Shown piece by piece: positions 1-8,429 of a stretch of 16,249 bases of DNA. Source of the stretch: Patescibacteria group bacterium UBA3291. GTDB taxonomy: Bacteria; Patescibacteriota; Gracilibacteria; Absconditabacterales; Absconditicoccaceae. A model generated the notes under the pieces. That model had not been told where the DNA came from and did not search any database. It was given only the letters and a program-made list of their open reading frames with translations. The translations under genes and the position numbers were made by a program. Numbering within the stretch: the first letter of the stretch is position 1; each line of letters starts with the position of its first letter. The stretch spans positions 1-16,249 of the forward strand of contig DETJ01000041.1 of assembly GCA_002361595.1 (NCBI GenBank), in the 5' to 3' direction.

Positions 1-77
1 TGTAAATAAAATTTACAAACAAAAAGATTAACTATGTGTGGGGTGCATAAAGTTCAGCGTATTTGCTTGAACTTAGA

Positions 78-209
78 ATGGATGGTTATCTGTATTCTGA
101 GATCATTTATTCAGCATTAGGGAATCTTACCAAAGATGAAATGATGCAAAACAAACTAGATCGCCTTTTGTTTAGATGTATGAAGGAAGGATTGAGTTAT
201 ATAAAGTAG
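78..209 (+). CDS. Small ORF, possible gene remnant (43 aa)
   Basis: An ATG-started frame of 43 codons ends in TAG. The predicted product is hydrophilic and helix-like (it begins MDGYLYSEIIYSALG) and matches no family I recognise. The frame is open for nine codons upstream of the ATG, back to a TAA at 48-50, so translation could begin slightly earlier. No ribosome binding site or clear promoter precedes it. Its three glycines all use GGN codons. It is followed at 281-310 by a terminator-like hairpin, which is the main reason to consider it transcribed. It could equally be the C-terminal scrap of a degraded gene or chance. Confidence 0.3.
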   Translation: MDGYLYSEIIYSALGNLTKDEMMQNKLDRLLFRCMKEGLSYIK

Positions 210-258
210 TTTGTTGAAGATAAACTATTCTATACAACTCAATTTGAATAAGAGTTGG

Positions 259-290
259 CAGGCGGTCTAGAAATATCTAGATCCAGCCTG
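259..290 (+). promoter_or_regulatory. Hairpin overlapping the downstream terminator
   Basis: CAGGC (259-263) can pair with GCCTG (286-290), and inside it the palindrome TCTAGA (266-271) pairs with TCTAGA (276-281) around the loop AATA. The right arm shares bases 281-290 with the left arm of the terminator hairpin at 281-305, so the two structures cannot form together. That arrangement resembles an attenuator or antiterminator switch. No ligand-binding fold is recognisable, and the structure may just be incidental to the terminator. Confidence 0.35.
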
Positions 291-310
291 TATTTCTTGC
301 TGGATTTTTT
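281..310 (+). terminator. Rho-independent terminator
   Basis: A 7-bp stem, ATCCAGC (281-287) with GCTGGAT (299-305), has an 11-nt loop and is followed by a T-rich run. It would end transcripts arriving from the left, such as the small ORF at 78-209, before the promoter at 332-359. Confidence 0.7.
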
Positions 311-331
311 TATTTTGAAAAATTTTATTAC

Positions 332-359
332 TTGACTTAATTAATAAAATATATATGAT
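332..359 (+). promoter_or_regulatory. Sigma70-like promoter for the 395-1069 gene
   Basis: TTGACT (332-337) and TATGAT (354-359) are separated by 16 nt. The start codon lies about 35 nt after the -10 box. The box resemblance is good, but the surrounding sequence is almost pure A/T, which raises the chance of an accidental match. Confidence 0.5.
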
Positions 360-394
360 ATATTATATATATAAAAACTAAAAATAATAAGTGT

Positions 395-1069
395 ATGAAA
401 AAACTATCAGAAGACCAAATTCAGCATATGGTTGGTCGAAGGGAAAAAATTAGATTTGTTTTTATGATAGCAGCTTTTGTTGCTGTGGTGATTAATGTGT
501 TCTATCTCTATTGGTTCTATAAATTTGATGGAGAAAAAACAGTACTTCTTAATTGTATTGAGGTCTTTAATATTCTGCTGTCACTTGGAGTTTATGTTTT
601 AATAATTGAATATTTGCGGAATAATGTAACTGATGTTTCTCGATTTTTGTGGCTTGTAGATGACTTTTTAATACATAATAAGTCTTGGAAAATAGGGAAA
701 AAATCAATTATGTTTATGATGCAATGGCGGATGTATTCAAATTTTCATGAATTGTCCGATGATGTAGAGAAATTAAAACAATGTAATTCTAAGTATTCAC
801 ATTGGGCAATTGTTTCTGCTTTTGCACTTCTACCTGTTTTATTGTGTAATGGTTTGGAAGTGTTGTTCTGTGGTGAAACTGCTAGAATTACGATGATTTG
901 GACGGATGATGTGGCGTTCTATTTATTCTTTATTCCAAAGTGTATATTTGCTTTATTGTTAGCGTTCTCTTTGTTTATGTTTGTTTATTATAAAGATAAA
1001 CTTAGAACGTTGGCAAATGATCCTAGTAAATGTAAAGTGACGGCAACTGATATTTCAGAACTTATTTAA
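395..1069 (+). CDS. Hypothetical four-helix membrane protein (224 aa)
   Basis: The product is an integral membrane protein of unknown function. Four hydrophobic segments are visible at about residues 19-42, 52-72, 136-156 and 174-200, with a soluble, partly charged middle section (about 73-135) and a short polar tail. No catalytic or binding motif stands out and I do not recognise the family. The start is the first ATG after an in-frame gap, with a promoter at 332-359 and a terminator at 1074-1107, so it is probably monocistronic. All six glycines use GGN codons and none uses TGA, unlike most genes in the window, where TGA is a frequent glycine codon. That could mean recent acquisition from a standard-code organism, but six codons is a small sample. 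Confidence 0.8.
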   Translation: MKKLSEDQIQHMVGRREKIRFVFMIAAFVAVVINVFYLYWFYKFDGEKTVLLNCIEVFNILLSLGVYVLIIEYLRNNVTDVSRFLWLVDDFLIHNKSWKIGKKSIMFMMQWRMYSNFHELSDDVEKLKQCNSKYSHWAIVSAFALLPVLLCNGLEVLFCGETARITMIWTDDVAFYLFFIPKCIFALLLAFSLFMFVYYKDKLRTLANDPSKCKVTATDISELI

Positions 1070-1073
1070 TTTT

Positions 1074-1107
1074 ACTAGCAATCTTTATATGGTTGCTAGT
1101 TTTTTTA
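1074..1107 (+). terminator. Rho-independent terminator of the 395-1069 gene
   Basis: A perfect 8-bp stem, ACTAGCAA (1074-1081) with TTGCTAGT (1093-1100), is followed by seven T residues. It starts five bases after the TAA of the membrane-protein gene. Confidence 0.85.
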
Positions 1108-1113
1108 TAAAAA

Positions 1114-1147
1114 TGAAAAAGCTGAACACCGTTTGGAATTCAGCTTT
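1114..1147 (-). terminator. Rho-independent terminator of ftsZ
   Basis: AAAGCTGAA (1118-1126) pairs with TTCAGCTTT (1139-1147). On the minus strand the hairpin is followed by a T-rich tract, and it lies 24 bases past the ftsZ stop. With the plus-strand terminator beside it, it separates two convergent transcripts. Confidence 0.8.
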
Positions 1148-1170
1148 ATATTTAGTGTGATTTTTACTAA

Positions 1171-2400
1171 TTAATTATTTTCTTCTCAGCTATTTAATTT
1201 TTTTGCCATAAATGCAGGGGTTTCCCAATCTTCATCTGAGTTATCAGGAGCACGGAATGCGTTATTAGTTAAGTCAGGTACGTTATTCTCTACATTTGTA
1301 GATGAAAATCATCAAGTTTGACTTGTAGTAAATCCTCAATTACTAACAGCTCTTGTAACAAAATCTTCTGGTTGTCTGTTGTTTCTGATTGGATCTCCTC
1401 GAGTATTAGTTTTAACTACAGTTCTTTTAGTGTTGGCTTGTTCGTTAAATCATGTAGCGATAATTGTAACTTTTACTTCATCTTCGAAAGAATCATCAAA
1501 TGACATTCACCAAATCATATTTGCTTCAGGATCAAGAATCTTTTGAACAACGTCAGCAGCTTCTTGAACTTCATATGGAGATAAATCTGAACCTCCACTC
1601 ACAGCGAAAATAACTTTCTTTGCTCCGTCAAGATTTGTTTCAAGTAATGGATTTTCGATAGCTTTTCTGGCTGCGTCCACTGCCCTCTTTTCTCCAGCTC
1701 CGTATCCAATTCCAAGTAATGCGTTTCCAGAATTTAACATGATTTCTTTAATATCAGCGAAGTCGATATTGATATCTCATGGTTTAGTAATTAAATCCGA
1801 AATTCATTGAATTCCTAGATATAATACTTTGTCTATCATCTCAAAAGCTTGTTTGAATGTAGTTTTTCTATCAGAAATATTGAAGATTTTATCGTTAGGA
1901 ATCACGATTAAAGTGTCTACATTCTCTTTCATCTTTGCTAATCCATCAGCTGCATTTTCATCTCTCTTTTTTCATTCGAAAGAGAAAGGTTTTGTAACGA
2001 TTCAGATTGTTAAGATACCCATGCTTTTTGCGATTCCTGCAATAACTGGAGCAGCTCATGTTCCAGTACCTCATCACATTCAAGCTGTAATGAATGCCAT
2101 ATCGGCATCTCCTAAAGCCTGTTTAATCTCATTTTCTGATTCTTCTGCTGATTTTCTTCCGATTTCTGGATTTGCTCAAGCTCAAAGTCATTTAGTAATA
2201 TTCATTCAAATATTCACTTTTGAAGTAGCTAAGTTTGCTGCTAAATCTTGGGCATCAGTATTAACTGCGATAAATTCAACACCTTCTAATCACTGCTGAA
2301 TGATTCTATTTAATGCTTTGTTTCCACCTCAACCGATTCCTACAACTTTAATTTTAGCACCTGGTGTGATTGGAGGAAGTGTAATTTCTTGTATTGTCAT
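1171..2400 (-). CDS. ftsZ: Cell division protein FtsZ (409 aa)
   Basis: FtsZ is the tubulin-like GTPase that polymerises into the division ring at mid-cell. With UGA as Gly the frame is continuous. The N-terminal nucleotide-binding loop reads KVVGIGGGGNKAL near residue 17. The tubulin signature GGGTGTG is at 109-115, preceded by AFITAGM, and three of its glycines are TGA. The T7 loop NIDFADI is at 211-217, supplying the catalytic acidic residues, and LGIGYGAGEKRAVDAA follows. After the GTPase core there is a polar linker of about 60 residues and a conserved C-terminal peptide (WETPAFMAKK), the family's docking site for FtsA. Length is typical of FtsZ (E. coli 383). The start ATG gives the standard short N-tail. 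It lies 70 bp downstream of ftsA, probably co-transcribed, with its own terminator. Confidence 0.97.
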
Positions 2401-2470
2401 GATTAATTTTCAAATAGAGAATAAAAGTTTGAAATTATGTGTTTAAGATTTTTGTTTTAATGTATGTGGA

Positions 2471-3649
2471 TTAAAACAAATCTTTGAAGAATTTTCAGAT
2501 TTTTCACATAGTTTTTCAGAAGTTAATTCCTCATCATCCGTGGCGTCCTTCTTCTACATACTTTAATGACCAATAGTAACATCCGATAATGTTTAGGAAT
2601 TGGATATTATTTGATAGATCACCAATATTTATCACTTGATCCTTTGCATAGAATGTAGCTAATTTAAATACTTCCTTTGAGAGAATATCGATATATTTAG
2701 TTTTAGCTCCTCATCATAGTAATAATATTCCTCATGGTAATCTTCAGTCTTTTTCGAGCTTGAATAGATGATCATTGATTTTACCGAATATTTGTTCGTA
2801 TCTTGCACTGATGATTTCAGTTAAGAAATGAGTATCAAGTGGTAAGTCTTGAGGAGTTTCGCTATCAATTATACAACTTCAATTACTTTTTTTGATATCT
2901 TCAGCCTCTTTAATATCAACTTGCATTCAGATTGAAATATCTTTTGTAACTTCTTCTCAACCGATAGGTAGGGTTCCATATCCTAATGGATATCAATCTT
3001 CATAAATTACGTAAGAAGTCTGATTCTTACCAATATCTACTAATACTGTTCCGAGGTCTTTATGATCATAGTCTACAGCAACTTCACTAGCAGCGAGAAT
3101 ATTTGGAATGATATCAGCTACTACTAGTCCGATTTTATCGAAGGCATCGATAAGTCAATTGTAGAAGTTTTTTGGTATCATAAATACGTCAGCCATCAGA
3201 TCTAACTTTTTACATTTCAATCCGATTGGATCTTTTTCTCTTTTAGTTTCATCTAGAATCCAAGATACTGGAACGATTTTGATAGTTTCGTAATTATTTA
3301 CGTTAGCTATTTCCCCTACTATTCTAGAGAGATGATTTAGATCTTCCATCTCAACAGCTTCGTTCATAATTCTTTTTCATTCGATTATTCTTTGAGTTAT
3401 CATTTCAGGATGTGAGATTCCGACATATACTTTGTCGATAAAATCCCCTCATAACTTTTTGATGAAATATTCAACAATTTTATTTAATACGTTAGTGAAA
3501 TCTTCAGCTTGTAAAATTTTTCATTTTCTCATTCACATTACGGGTTCAGTTTGTTTAGCTAAGATAACATCTTTCTCGTTATCTTTTCAGAATACAACAG
3601 CTTTGATAGTGTCATTTCCAATATCAAAGATAGCTCTAATATCATTCAT
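2471..3649 (-). CDS. ftsA: Cell division protein FtsA (392 aa)
   Basis: FtsA is the actin-like ATPase that tethers FtsZ filaments to the membrane and recruits later division proteins. Visible actin-fold motifs are phosphate-1 near the N-terminus (IFDIGNDTIKAVVF), phosphate-2 (VLVDIGKNQTSYV followed by YGTLPIGGEEVTKDI) and the adenosine motif (LPGGILLLGGGAK), with several of these glycines encoded by TGA. The C-terminus (about 376-392) ends in a basic amphipathic segment (IGKFFKDLF), matching the FtsA membrane-targeting helix. Length is slightly under E. coli FtsA (420 aa). The sequence is divergent, but its position directly before ftsZ supports the call. No mur or other dcw genes flank the pair. 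The upstream 282-bp gap is the likely promoter region. Confidence 0.93.
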
Positions 3650-3931
3650 GTGGAGACGAAAGTAAGAAGTAAAACTACATAAATATTTTTATTTTATTTG
3701 TGTCTGAATATCTTGTATAAATATTTATAAAAAAAACAAACCAATATTTTTATTTCGTGATATATTTTGGTTATCAGATATAAGAGTTTAAATTTTTAGT
3801 AGTTTTTGATATGATAACTTTTAGTTCTCAGTAAGAGAATGTAGTTTAAGACGGTAAAATTTGAAAAATATAAAAATAATCTCATATAAAATTTATCTTG
3901 GATTAAAATTATTAAAAATGTCTGTATAATA
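3650..3931. other. AT-rich intergenic region upstream of ftsA
   Basis: This 282-bp gap has no coding frame that I can support. It separates ftsA from the run of genes at 3932-7902 and should hold the ftsA promoter on the minus strand. Candidate -35/-10 pairs exist but are weak and too numerous in such AT-rich sequence to choose one. A loose inverted repeat (GTTATC near 3771, GATAAC near 3812) is present. There is no convincing terminator for the upstream gene, so read-through into ftsA is possible. Confidence 0.5.
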
Positions 3932-4411
3932 TTATTTAGCACATTTTTCTAATACTCTATTAATAATTTCTGTTGTAGAATATCATGGTTGTGCTTTATC
4001 AGGAAATTCTTTTAACTCCCGGAAAGGGCTTGAGTAATCTTTTGTTTTCTTTTCATCAACAGATGTAACTGCAAGTATTGTTGGTTTTAGATAATTTAAG
4101 AATTCTATATATTCTTCTCTTGAGTTAGACTTATCAGGATAGGTATAATCTACTCCTGCTATGCCATCTACTACTTCAGTTCTTTGTCGTTGTGGATTTA
4201 TTGGGCGAGAACTTCCCTTTTTTTTAGCTGTGAATTCGTCTGATTGTGTTAGAATTATTACAATATCAGCTTCCTTTGCAAACATTTTGATTGCAAATAC
4301 ATGGCCTGGGTGGATGATGTCAAACACACCCTTTTTTATGAGCACAGATTTTCATGCTTTTTTAGCATCCTCAATTATGCTTTTTAGTTCTTCTTTATCT
4401 GATATTATCAT
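3932..4411 (-). CDS. RfaE/cytidylyltransferase-like nucleotidyltransferase (159 aa)
   Basis: This is a single-domain nucleotidyltransferase of the cytidylyltransferase-like superfamily, which transfers NMP from an NTP to a phosphorylated small molecule. The fold signature is clear: KKGVFDIIHPGHV at about 26-38, where HPGH (34-37) is the HxGH nucleotide-binding motif, then the beta-alpha repeat ending in an RfaE-like stretch (GSSRPINPQRQR, followed by VDYTYP). It most resembles the C-terminal adenylyltransferase domain of ADP-heptose synthase (HldE/RfaE) and glycerol-3-phosphate cytidylyltransferase. No kinase domain is attached, and the substrate cannot be read from the sequence. Two TGA glycines join a 120-codon core to its true N- and C-termini. 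It starts 25 bp after the tmk stop, so it is probably co-transcribed with it. Confidence 0.88.
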
Positions 4412-4436
4412 TTTTTTATAATTAAGAATTAAAATG

Positions 4437-5195
4437 TTATGAATTAATTTTATTGATTACAATATTCCATAATTCATCAGAAATCTCTTCAATGGATTTT
4501 AATTTTCAATTTGGAGCACTATCGATAATTGTTCGATTATATTTATTTGCAACGTATTTATATGCTTCTGCTGCATTTTTTAGATGAGTTAAATCAGCTT
4601 CGTGAATGTCTCTTTTTTTGTCTGTGTATTCTCTTTTTCATTTCTGATCTACTAATTGTTGTCAGATTTCTGTAGGCATATAGAGTAAAATATTCATATC
4701 AGGTCTAGGAATCTCGAATAATCAATATTCGAATTCATCTAGCCATTCTAGGAATTTATCTCTTTCTTTTAAGTCATGAATTTTTCCTGCCTGGTGTCAC
4801 ATATTCGATGAAACGTATCTATTTGAAATCACTATTTTTCATTCTTCTAATCGTTTTTTAATTCTTGGAGAAGCCTCATATCTGTCTATAGCATAAAAAA
4901 CTGAAGCTCTATATGGTCAGACTTCATCTGCTGTTCATAAGTTTCAATTAAGATATTCTTCTACCATTCAGGCGGATTTTTTTCAGTATTGTGGGAAATC
5001 GGCAATTTCTACATCGTATCATGCTGCTCTTAATCTATCTACCAAAATCTTTGTTTGTGTTCACTTTCCGCTTCAATCTGTTCAGTCGATTACTATGAAT
5101 AATCATTTTTTTACATTTGAAACCAAATCATGCATTTTAGAGTTTTCTCAAATAGGATTTTTATCTTTGTCTACGGTATTTGATACGTTGTTCAT
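4437..5195 (-). CDS. tmk: Thymidylate kinase (252 aa)
   Basis: The enzyme phosphorylates dTMP to dTDP with ATP, in the cytoplasm, for dTTP synthesis. The P-loop FIVIDGTDGSGKGTQT lies at about 33-48 and four of its five glycines are TGA. The substrate-binding stretch VGPYRASVFYAIDRYEA follows, then the segment usually written DRY, here ISNRYVSSN with Asn replacing Asp. A C-terminal region (RDIHEADLTHLKNAAEAY) fits the family. At 252 residues it exceeds the usual 205-215. An in-frame ATG at residue 21 would give 232 aa with the P-loop nearer the N-terminus, so the start is uncertain. It lies in the minus-strand run, 37 bp after the upstream gene and 25 bp before the next. Confidence 0.93.
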
Positions 5196-5232
5196 TGATG
5201 CTTATTATATAATATAAAGTTTTTGTTAGACT

Positions 5233-6120
5233 TTATTTTACTTTTACATTATATTTTAGTGAAACTTTTTCTCTAATGTCTTGGTGAAATTTTAGCATTG
5301 TATCTGAAACTATAACGTCTTTATTTCAAACTGGATTTCGAATTCTTTTTAGGCGAATGATTGCTTTTTGCGTGTGTTTTACTATCCATTCGAAGATATT
5401 TCATAGGAATCAATCTCATAGAGTTTCCATTATGTTTTTGAATTTAGTATTTCATGTGAATGGAGCGATTCATAGTGAAATTGTTTGTTTCTCTTGGTAG
5501 TTTGGAAGAATTCCTTTTACCCATTTATTACTTTCAAAGAATGAATTATTAACTTCTTCGTCTGGCTGGTAAATTAAAACTAAGTGGGCTATTCGGTATG
5601 CTAGATAAATATCTAAACTTGGTAGAGAAATTGGATATAAATTTTGGGCATCAGATGTAATGAAGAATGAAAGGCAGATTTTTTTTCTGGTTTTTTTTCA
5701 GAAACGTTTTGCTCATTTTAGAGTGAATAATACCATGCTTCGAAATTTTACAGTTCGAATTCTTCATGGTTCTGTAATGATGAATAAATCTATATCTGAA
5801 TTTTCATCTAAAGCATTAAAGCTGATTGAATTACATAAAAAAATCTGTTCAATGAATGGAATGGATTGAAAAATAGATTCTAGTCTTTTAATTTCTTGGA
5901 TATATTCATCCATATATTCAGATTTTTGGTCTCGCGAAAATCAGTTTTCTGTTTTATCTTCGTTGATATCTTTTAGTAATTTATTTGCATTTGTGTGTTC
6001 AGTATCAGAATATTGAAAAAATAGTTCATTATTCTTTGGAACTGGATAATTCATTATTTCGTAGAATCTTAAGTATGGTTGGATATATAAAGTTTTAGCT
6101 ATGTTTAGTACTCTTCACAT
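5233..6120 (-). CDS. Predicted nucleotidyltransferase-fold protein (295 aa)
   Basis: A stretch at about residues 94-116 (FLCNSISFNALDENSDIDLF) matches the active-site core of the pol-beta/MNT nucleotidyltransferase superfamily. D109 and D111 form the DxD metal-binding pair, but the usual Gly-Ser/Gly-Gly before it is replaced by N97-S98. The rest is basic, with hydrophobic helices around 118-150 and 160-185, and a lysine-rich C-terminus. I recognise no specific subfamily. Possible roles are aminoglycoside- or tRNA-type nucleotidyl transfer or a toxin-antitoxin MNT-type activity, none supported by a partner gene. Its ATG lies inside the 3' end of the pilin-like gene (16-bp overlap in another frame), suggesting translational coupling. 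Several TGA codons are read as Gly across the frame. Confidence 0.7.
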
Positions 6121-6818
6121 ATTGTTGGATCATCAATGCTAAATTTTTTACAACCTTCTCGAGTTTTGCATGTTCTGTCTTCATTATAGAATTCACAGTT
6201 TGATATATATATAGTTTGTGTACGTCCATCAACAGTTCGTTTTAAAACTTGTTTAGACTTTGTGCAGTTATTATCAAGGCATAAATTCATTATAATTTCT
6301 CATATAAGTATCGTTGATTCTCAATCTTGAATATAAAATATATTTTTATTATTTTTTTCTGATGGAGAAAATCACTTATTCATCTTTATGATTGAATTGT
6401 TGCTGAGTCATCATGCTCGATTAACTTTTAAATTTCAATTTTCGATATGACAAGTATCAGTAATATTATATATTCTATCATATTCTCAGGCTTCATAAAT
6501 TGAACTTGTTTTATTAAATATATAGTCAAAAAATTTGAAAGAATCACAAAATCAATTACTACAATTTGATAATGATATTGAATATATGTCAGGTGAATCA
6601 TTCCCTGAATCAGTTTTTAAATTTTTACTGGTAAGAGTATAAAATATATAGTTATTAATGATTCATCATATGGTAGTTGCACATCATTGAGCTTCGATGA
6701 CTTTTCTGGTTTCATCTGATCATTGTAAATATATAGTTGTTCATGCCATTAAAATTCAGATTATAACGATTACTATAATCATCTCTGTCAATGTGAATGC
6801 TTTTTTATTTTTGAACAT
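6105..6818 (-). CDS. Type IV pilin-like protein with prepilin N-terminus (237 aa)
   Basis: The N-terminus (KKAFTLTEMIIVIVIIGIL) is a textbook class III prepilin signal: a short basic leader, a cleavage site before Phe, Glu at +5, then a single hydrophobic helix. The -1 residue is Ala rather than the common Gly, which prepilin peptidases can tolerate. After cleavage and N-methylation such proteins form pili, pseudopili or competence fibres. The body is rich in Asn, Ser and Tyr. About seven of its nine cysteines lie in the second half, including a cluster in the last 60 residues (two CxnC-like spacings), suggesting disulfides. Roughly 14 of 17 glycines are TGA, so the gene is nearly invisible with the standard code. 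No pilus assembly ATPase, platform protein or peptidase lies in the window. It starts 73 bp after the exonuclease stop. Confidence 0.85.
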
Positions 6819-6891
6819 ATATTATTTGTAATATAAATCTATATAGTAAAATTAATAATTTTAGGTTTAGTTGCAAGTATTAAATGGTATT

Positions 6892-7902
6892 TTAGAATAG
6901 AGAGTTATTTTTTATATTCGTTGTATTTGAAGATTTTTTTTCGGTAGGTTTTGATAGTTCGATGAATTTTTGAGTATCGAATATATAATCTTCATTATCC
7001 ATATCAACTTTTTGGAAGTGTAATAAATAAAGTAAAACTAAAGCTGTCATCCTAACGTCGTTTTTACAGTATTCTTGAATCTTTTTTAAAATTTTATTAT
7101 CTCATGATGATTTTCGCTGTTTCCAAAGACTTTCTACATCTGCTCATGAATCCAAAGTTTTTTTAACTCAAACGAGAGAATCTGAAACTTTATTTAGTCA
7201 CATTCTTTTTCAAGTGAGTTGTGTGAAGAAAACATATAAATCCAGACTTTTTTCATTCAGAATTTCTACTTCTTTTTTTCATAGTCATGCGTTATATGCA
7301 CTTACAGGATTATCGAAATAAATCTGATTATATCATATAATATATCCATCAAAATCTATCATTTTTTGTACAAATTCTTTCAAATCTTCCATCATTATGC
7401 AAGAATATGTCATTTTACCTGGTTCGGATTCTTCGAGACTGAATCATAAGTAGTATTCAGGGAAGTTTTTCTCAGAGACTTCTCACGAAATAAGAGCTGT
7501 TTCGATATCGTAAACTAGATATGGTTTTCAGAGTATATCATAAAATTTTCATTCAACAAATGCATCCATGAGAATTTGTTCGATAGTTTTTTGTCAGACT
7601 TGTCTTTGCTTTTTAGAGATATAACGAATCATTAGGCGATTTAACTCCCCTTTCTCGTTTGCAGGTACTTGAATTTGGATATTATCTACTTCATCAGATA
7701 TGTGGATTCGGTTATCGATTAATTGTATAGTTATTAGTGGATTTCATCTGTCGAAGTACATAACTTCATTTCACTCACGAAATGCAACTTTGAAAAAATC
7801 ATTTACTCATTGGCATTTCTCCCTTTGAATAATAGTATGTAAGTGTGGAATTAAGTTATTTTGAATTGTAGATAGTTCTTCTAGAGTAAATTTCTTGTAC
7901 AT
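6892..7902 (-). CDS. Predicted DEDD-type 3'-5' exonuclease domain protein (336 aa)
   Basis: The C-terminal two thirds form an RNase H-like DEDDy exonuclease domain. Exo I is YLVYDIET with D132 and E134, Exo II is GYNQIYFDNP with D197, and Exo III is EYCKNDVRM with Y278 and D282. This spacing resembles the YprB-like/PolB-related ribonuclease-H superfamily. The first 125 residues carry no motif I recognise and may bind nucleic acid. Activity would be 3'-5' hydrolysis of DNA or RNA with two metal ions, in the cytoplasm. About 16 of 19 glycines are TGA. It is the first gene of the minus-strand run ending at 3932. A TATAAT-like box at 7916-7921 would leave a very short leader. Confidence 0.85.
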
Positions 7903-7972
7903 TCAGATTTTTATAATTATATGAAATACAATATAACTTGTAGAGAAAAAAATCTGAATTTCAAGATATTGT

Positions 7973-8002
7973 AAAAATAGCGTGGGAAACCGCGCTATTT
8001 TT
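7973..8002 (-). terminator. Terminator of the 83-aa membrane-protein gene
   Basis: A perfect 10-bp stem, AAAAATAGCG (7973-7982) with CGCTATTTTT (7993-8002), has a 10-nt loop. Read on the minus strand it ends in five T residues. The stop codon of the gene at 7995 sits inside the stem, so the terminator overlaps the coding end. Confidence 0.75.
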
Positions 8003-8246
8003 CTTTAGTGTAGCTGGCAAGATAGAATACTGCAATTAAACCTGACAGGAATACTGATGCGAACATGATTTTCCACAGTATGCCATTCTTCGTTAGAAGA
8101 TTGAATGTAGCAAGAGGTATAACGAGCATATCTCCAGCGACAAGTAATGCATAACTCTTTCTTGTCGCGTTCTGAAAGAGAGTTGGACCACTAAGGATTG
8201 CTCCTATACCGAACATAATCCACAATACTACTCGAATTGTTTCCAT
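7995..8246 (-). CDS. Small hypothetical membrane protein (83 aa)
   Basis: Three hydrophobic segments are visible (about residues 4-20, 32-50 and 56-78), with a short basic loop (NATRKSY) between the first two and a lysine-containing C-terminal tail. Much of the chain would be in the membrane. I recognise no family. All six glycines are GGN and none is TGA, in contrast to the neighbouring exonuclease (about 16 of 19 TGA) and the PHP protein on the other side. GC content is visibly higher than in the flanks. It has its own terminator overlapping the stop codon and a divergent 183-bp upstream spacer, so it is probably a single-gene transcript. Recent transfer or a strongly expressed native gene are both possible. 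Confidence 0.75.
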   Translation of the reverse strand: METIRVVLWIMFGIGAILSGPTLFQNATRKSYALLVAGDMLVIPLATFNLLTKNGILWKIMFASVFLSGLIAVFYLASYTKEK

Positions 8247-8429
8247 GTTTTATTTTTATTTAGTTTGACTTTTATTAATTTATATATTTTTTTATATAAA
8301 TCAATATTATTTTTTAATGATTTTGAATAAGTATATTGTTTAATTATTTTGTAATCAGATTGAAAAAAAATCTGAAATTTTTACAATTAATTTGTTGAGA
8401 TAATATTTATTTTTTGAATCGATTCTTTG

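Larger units (their letters stand above)
1..394. other. Gene-poor leader region
   Basis: Apart from the 43-codon ORF at 78-209, this stretch has no convincing gene in code 25 on either strand. Its second half holds two overlapping hairpins (259-290 and 281-305) with a T-run, then an extremely AT-rich promoter segment before the membrane-protein gene at 395. Confidence 0.6.

Noticed and set aside
1318..1503. Plus-strand ORF of 61 aa inside ftsZ
   Set aside because: It lies antisense to the FtsZ C-terminal linker and reads as low-complexity Ser/Asn. It is a shadow of the real gene. The same holds for the plus-strand frames at 1829-2299, 3432-3665, 4161-4421, 5660-5869, 15265-15705 and 15769-16089.
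6105..6290. Separate 61-aa cysteine-rich minus-strand gene
   Set aside because: With TGA as Gly the frame continues upstream without a stop to the prepilin start at 6818, so this is the C-terminus of the pilin-like protein.
7901..7959. 12-bp inverted repeat (7901-7912 with 7948-7959) overlapping the exonuclease start codon as a possible translation-control hairpin
   Set aside because: A TATAAT-like box at 7916-7921 would place transcription start inside the repeat, so one arm may not be in the mRNA. The loop is 35 nt and the arms are AT-rich.
8355..8375. Small inverted repeat TCAGATT/AATCTGA upstream of the PHP-domain gene as a terminator or operator
   Set aside because: The stem is only 7 bp and AT-rich, with no T-run placed to serve either neighbour. 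Such motifs are expected by chance at this base composition.
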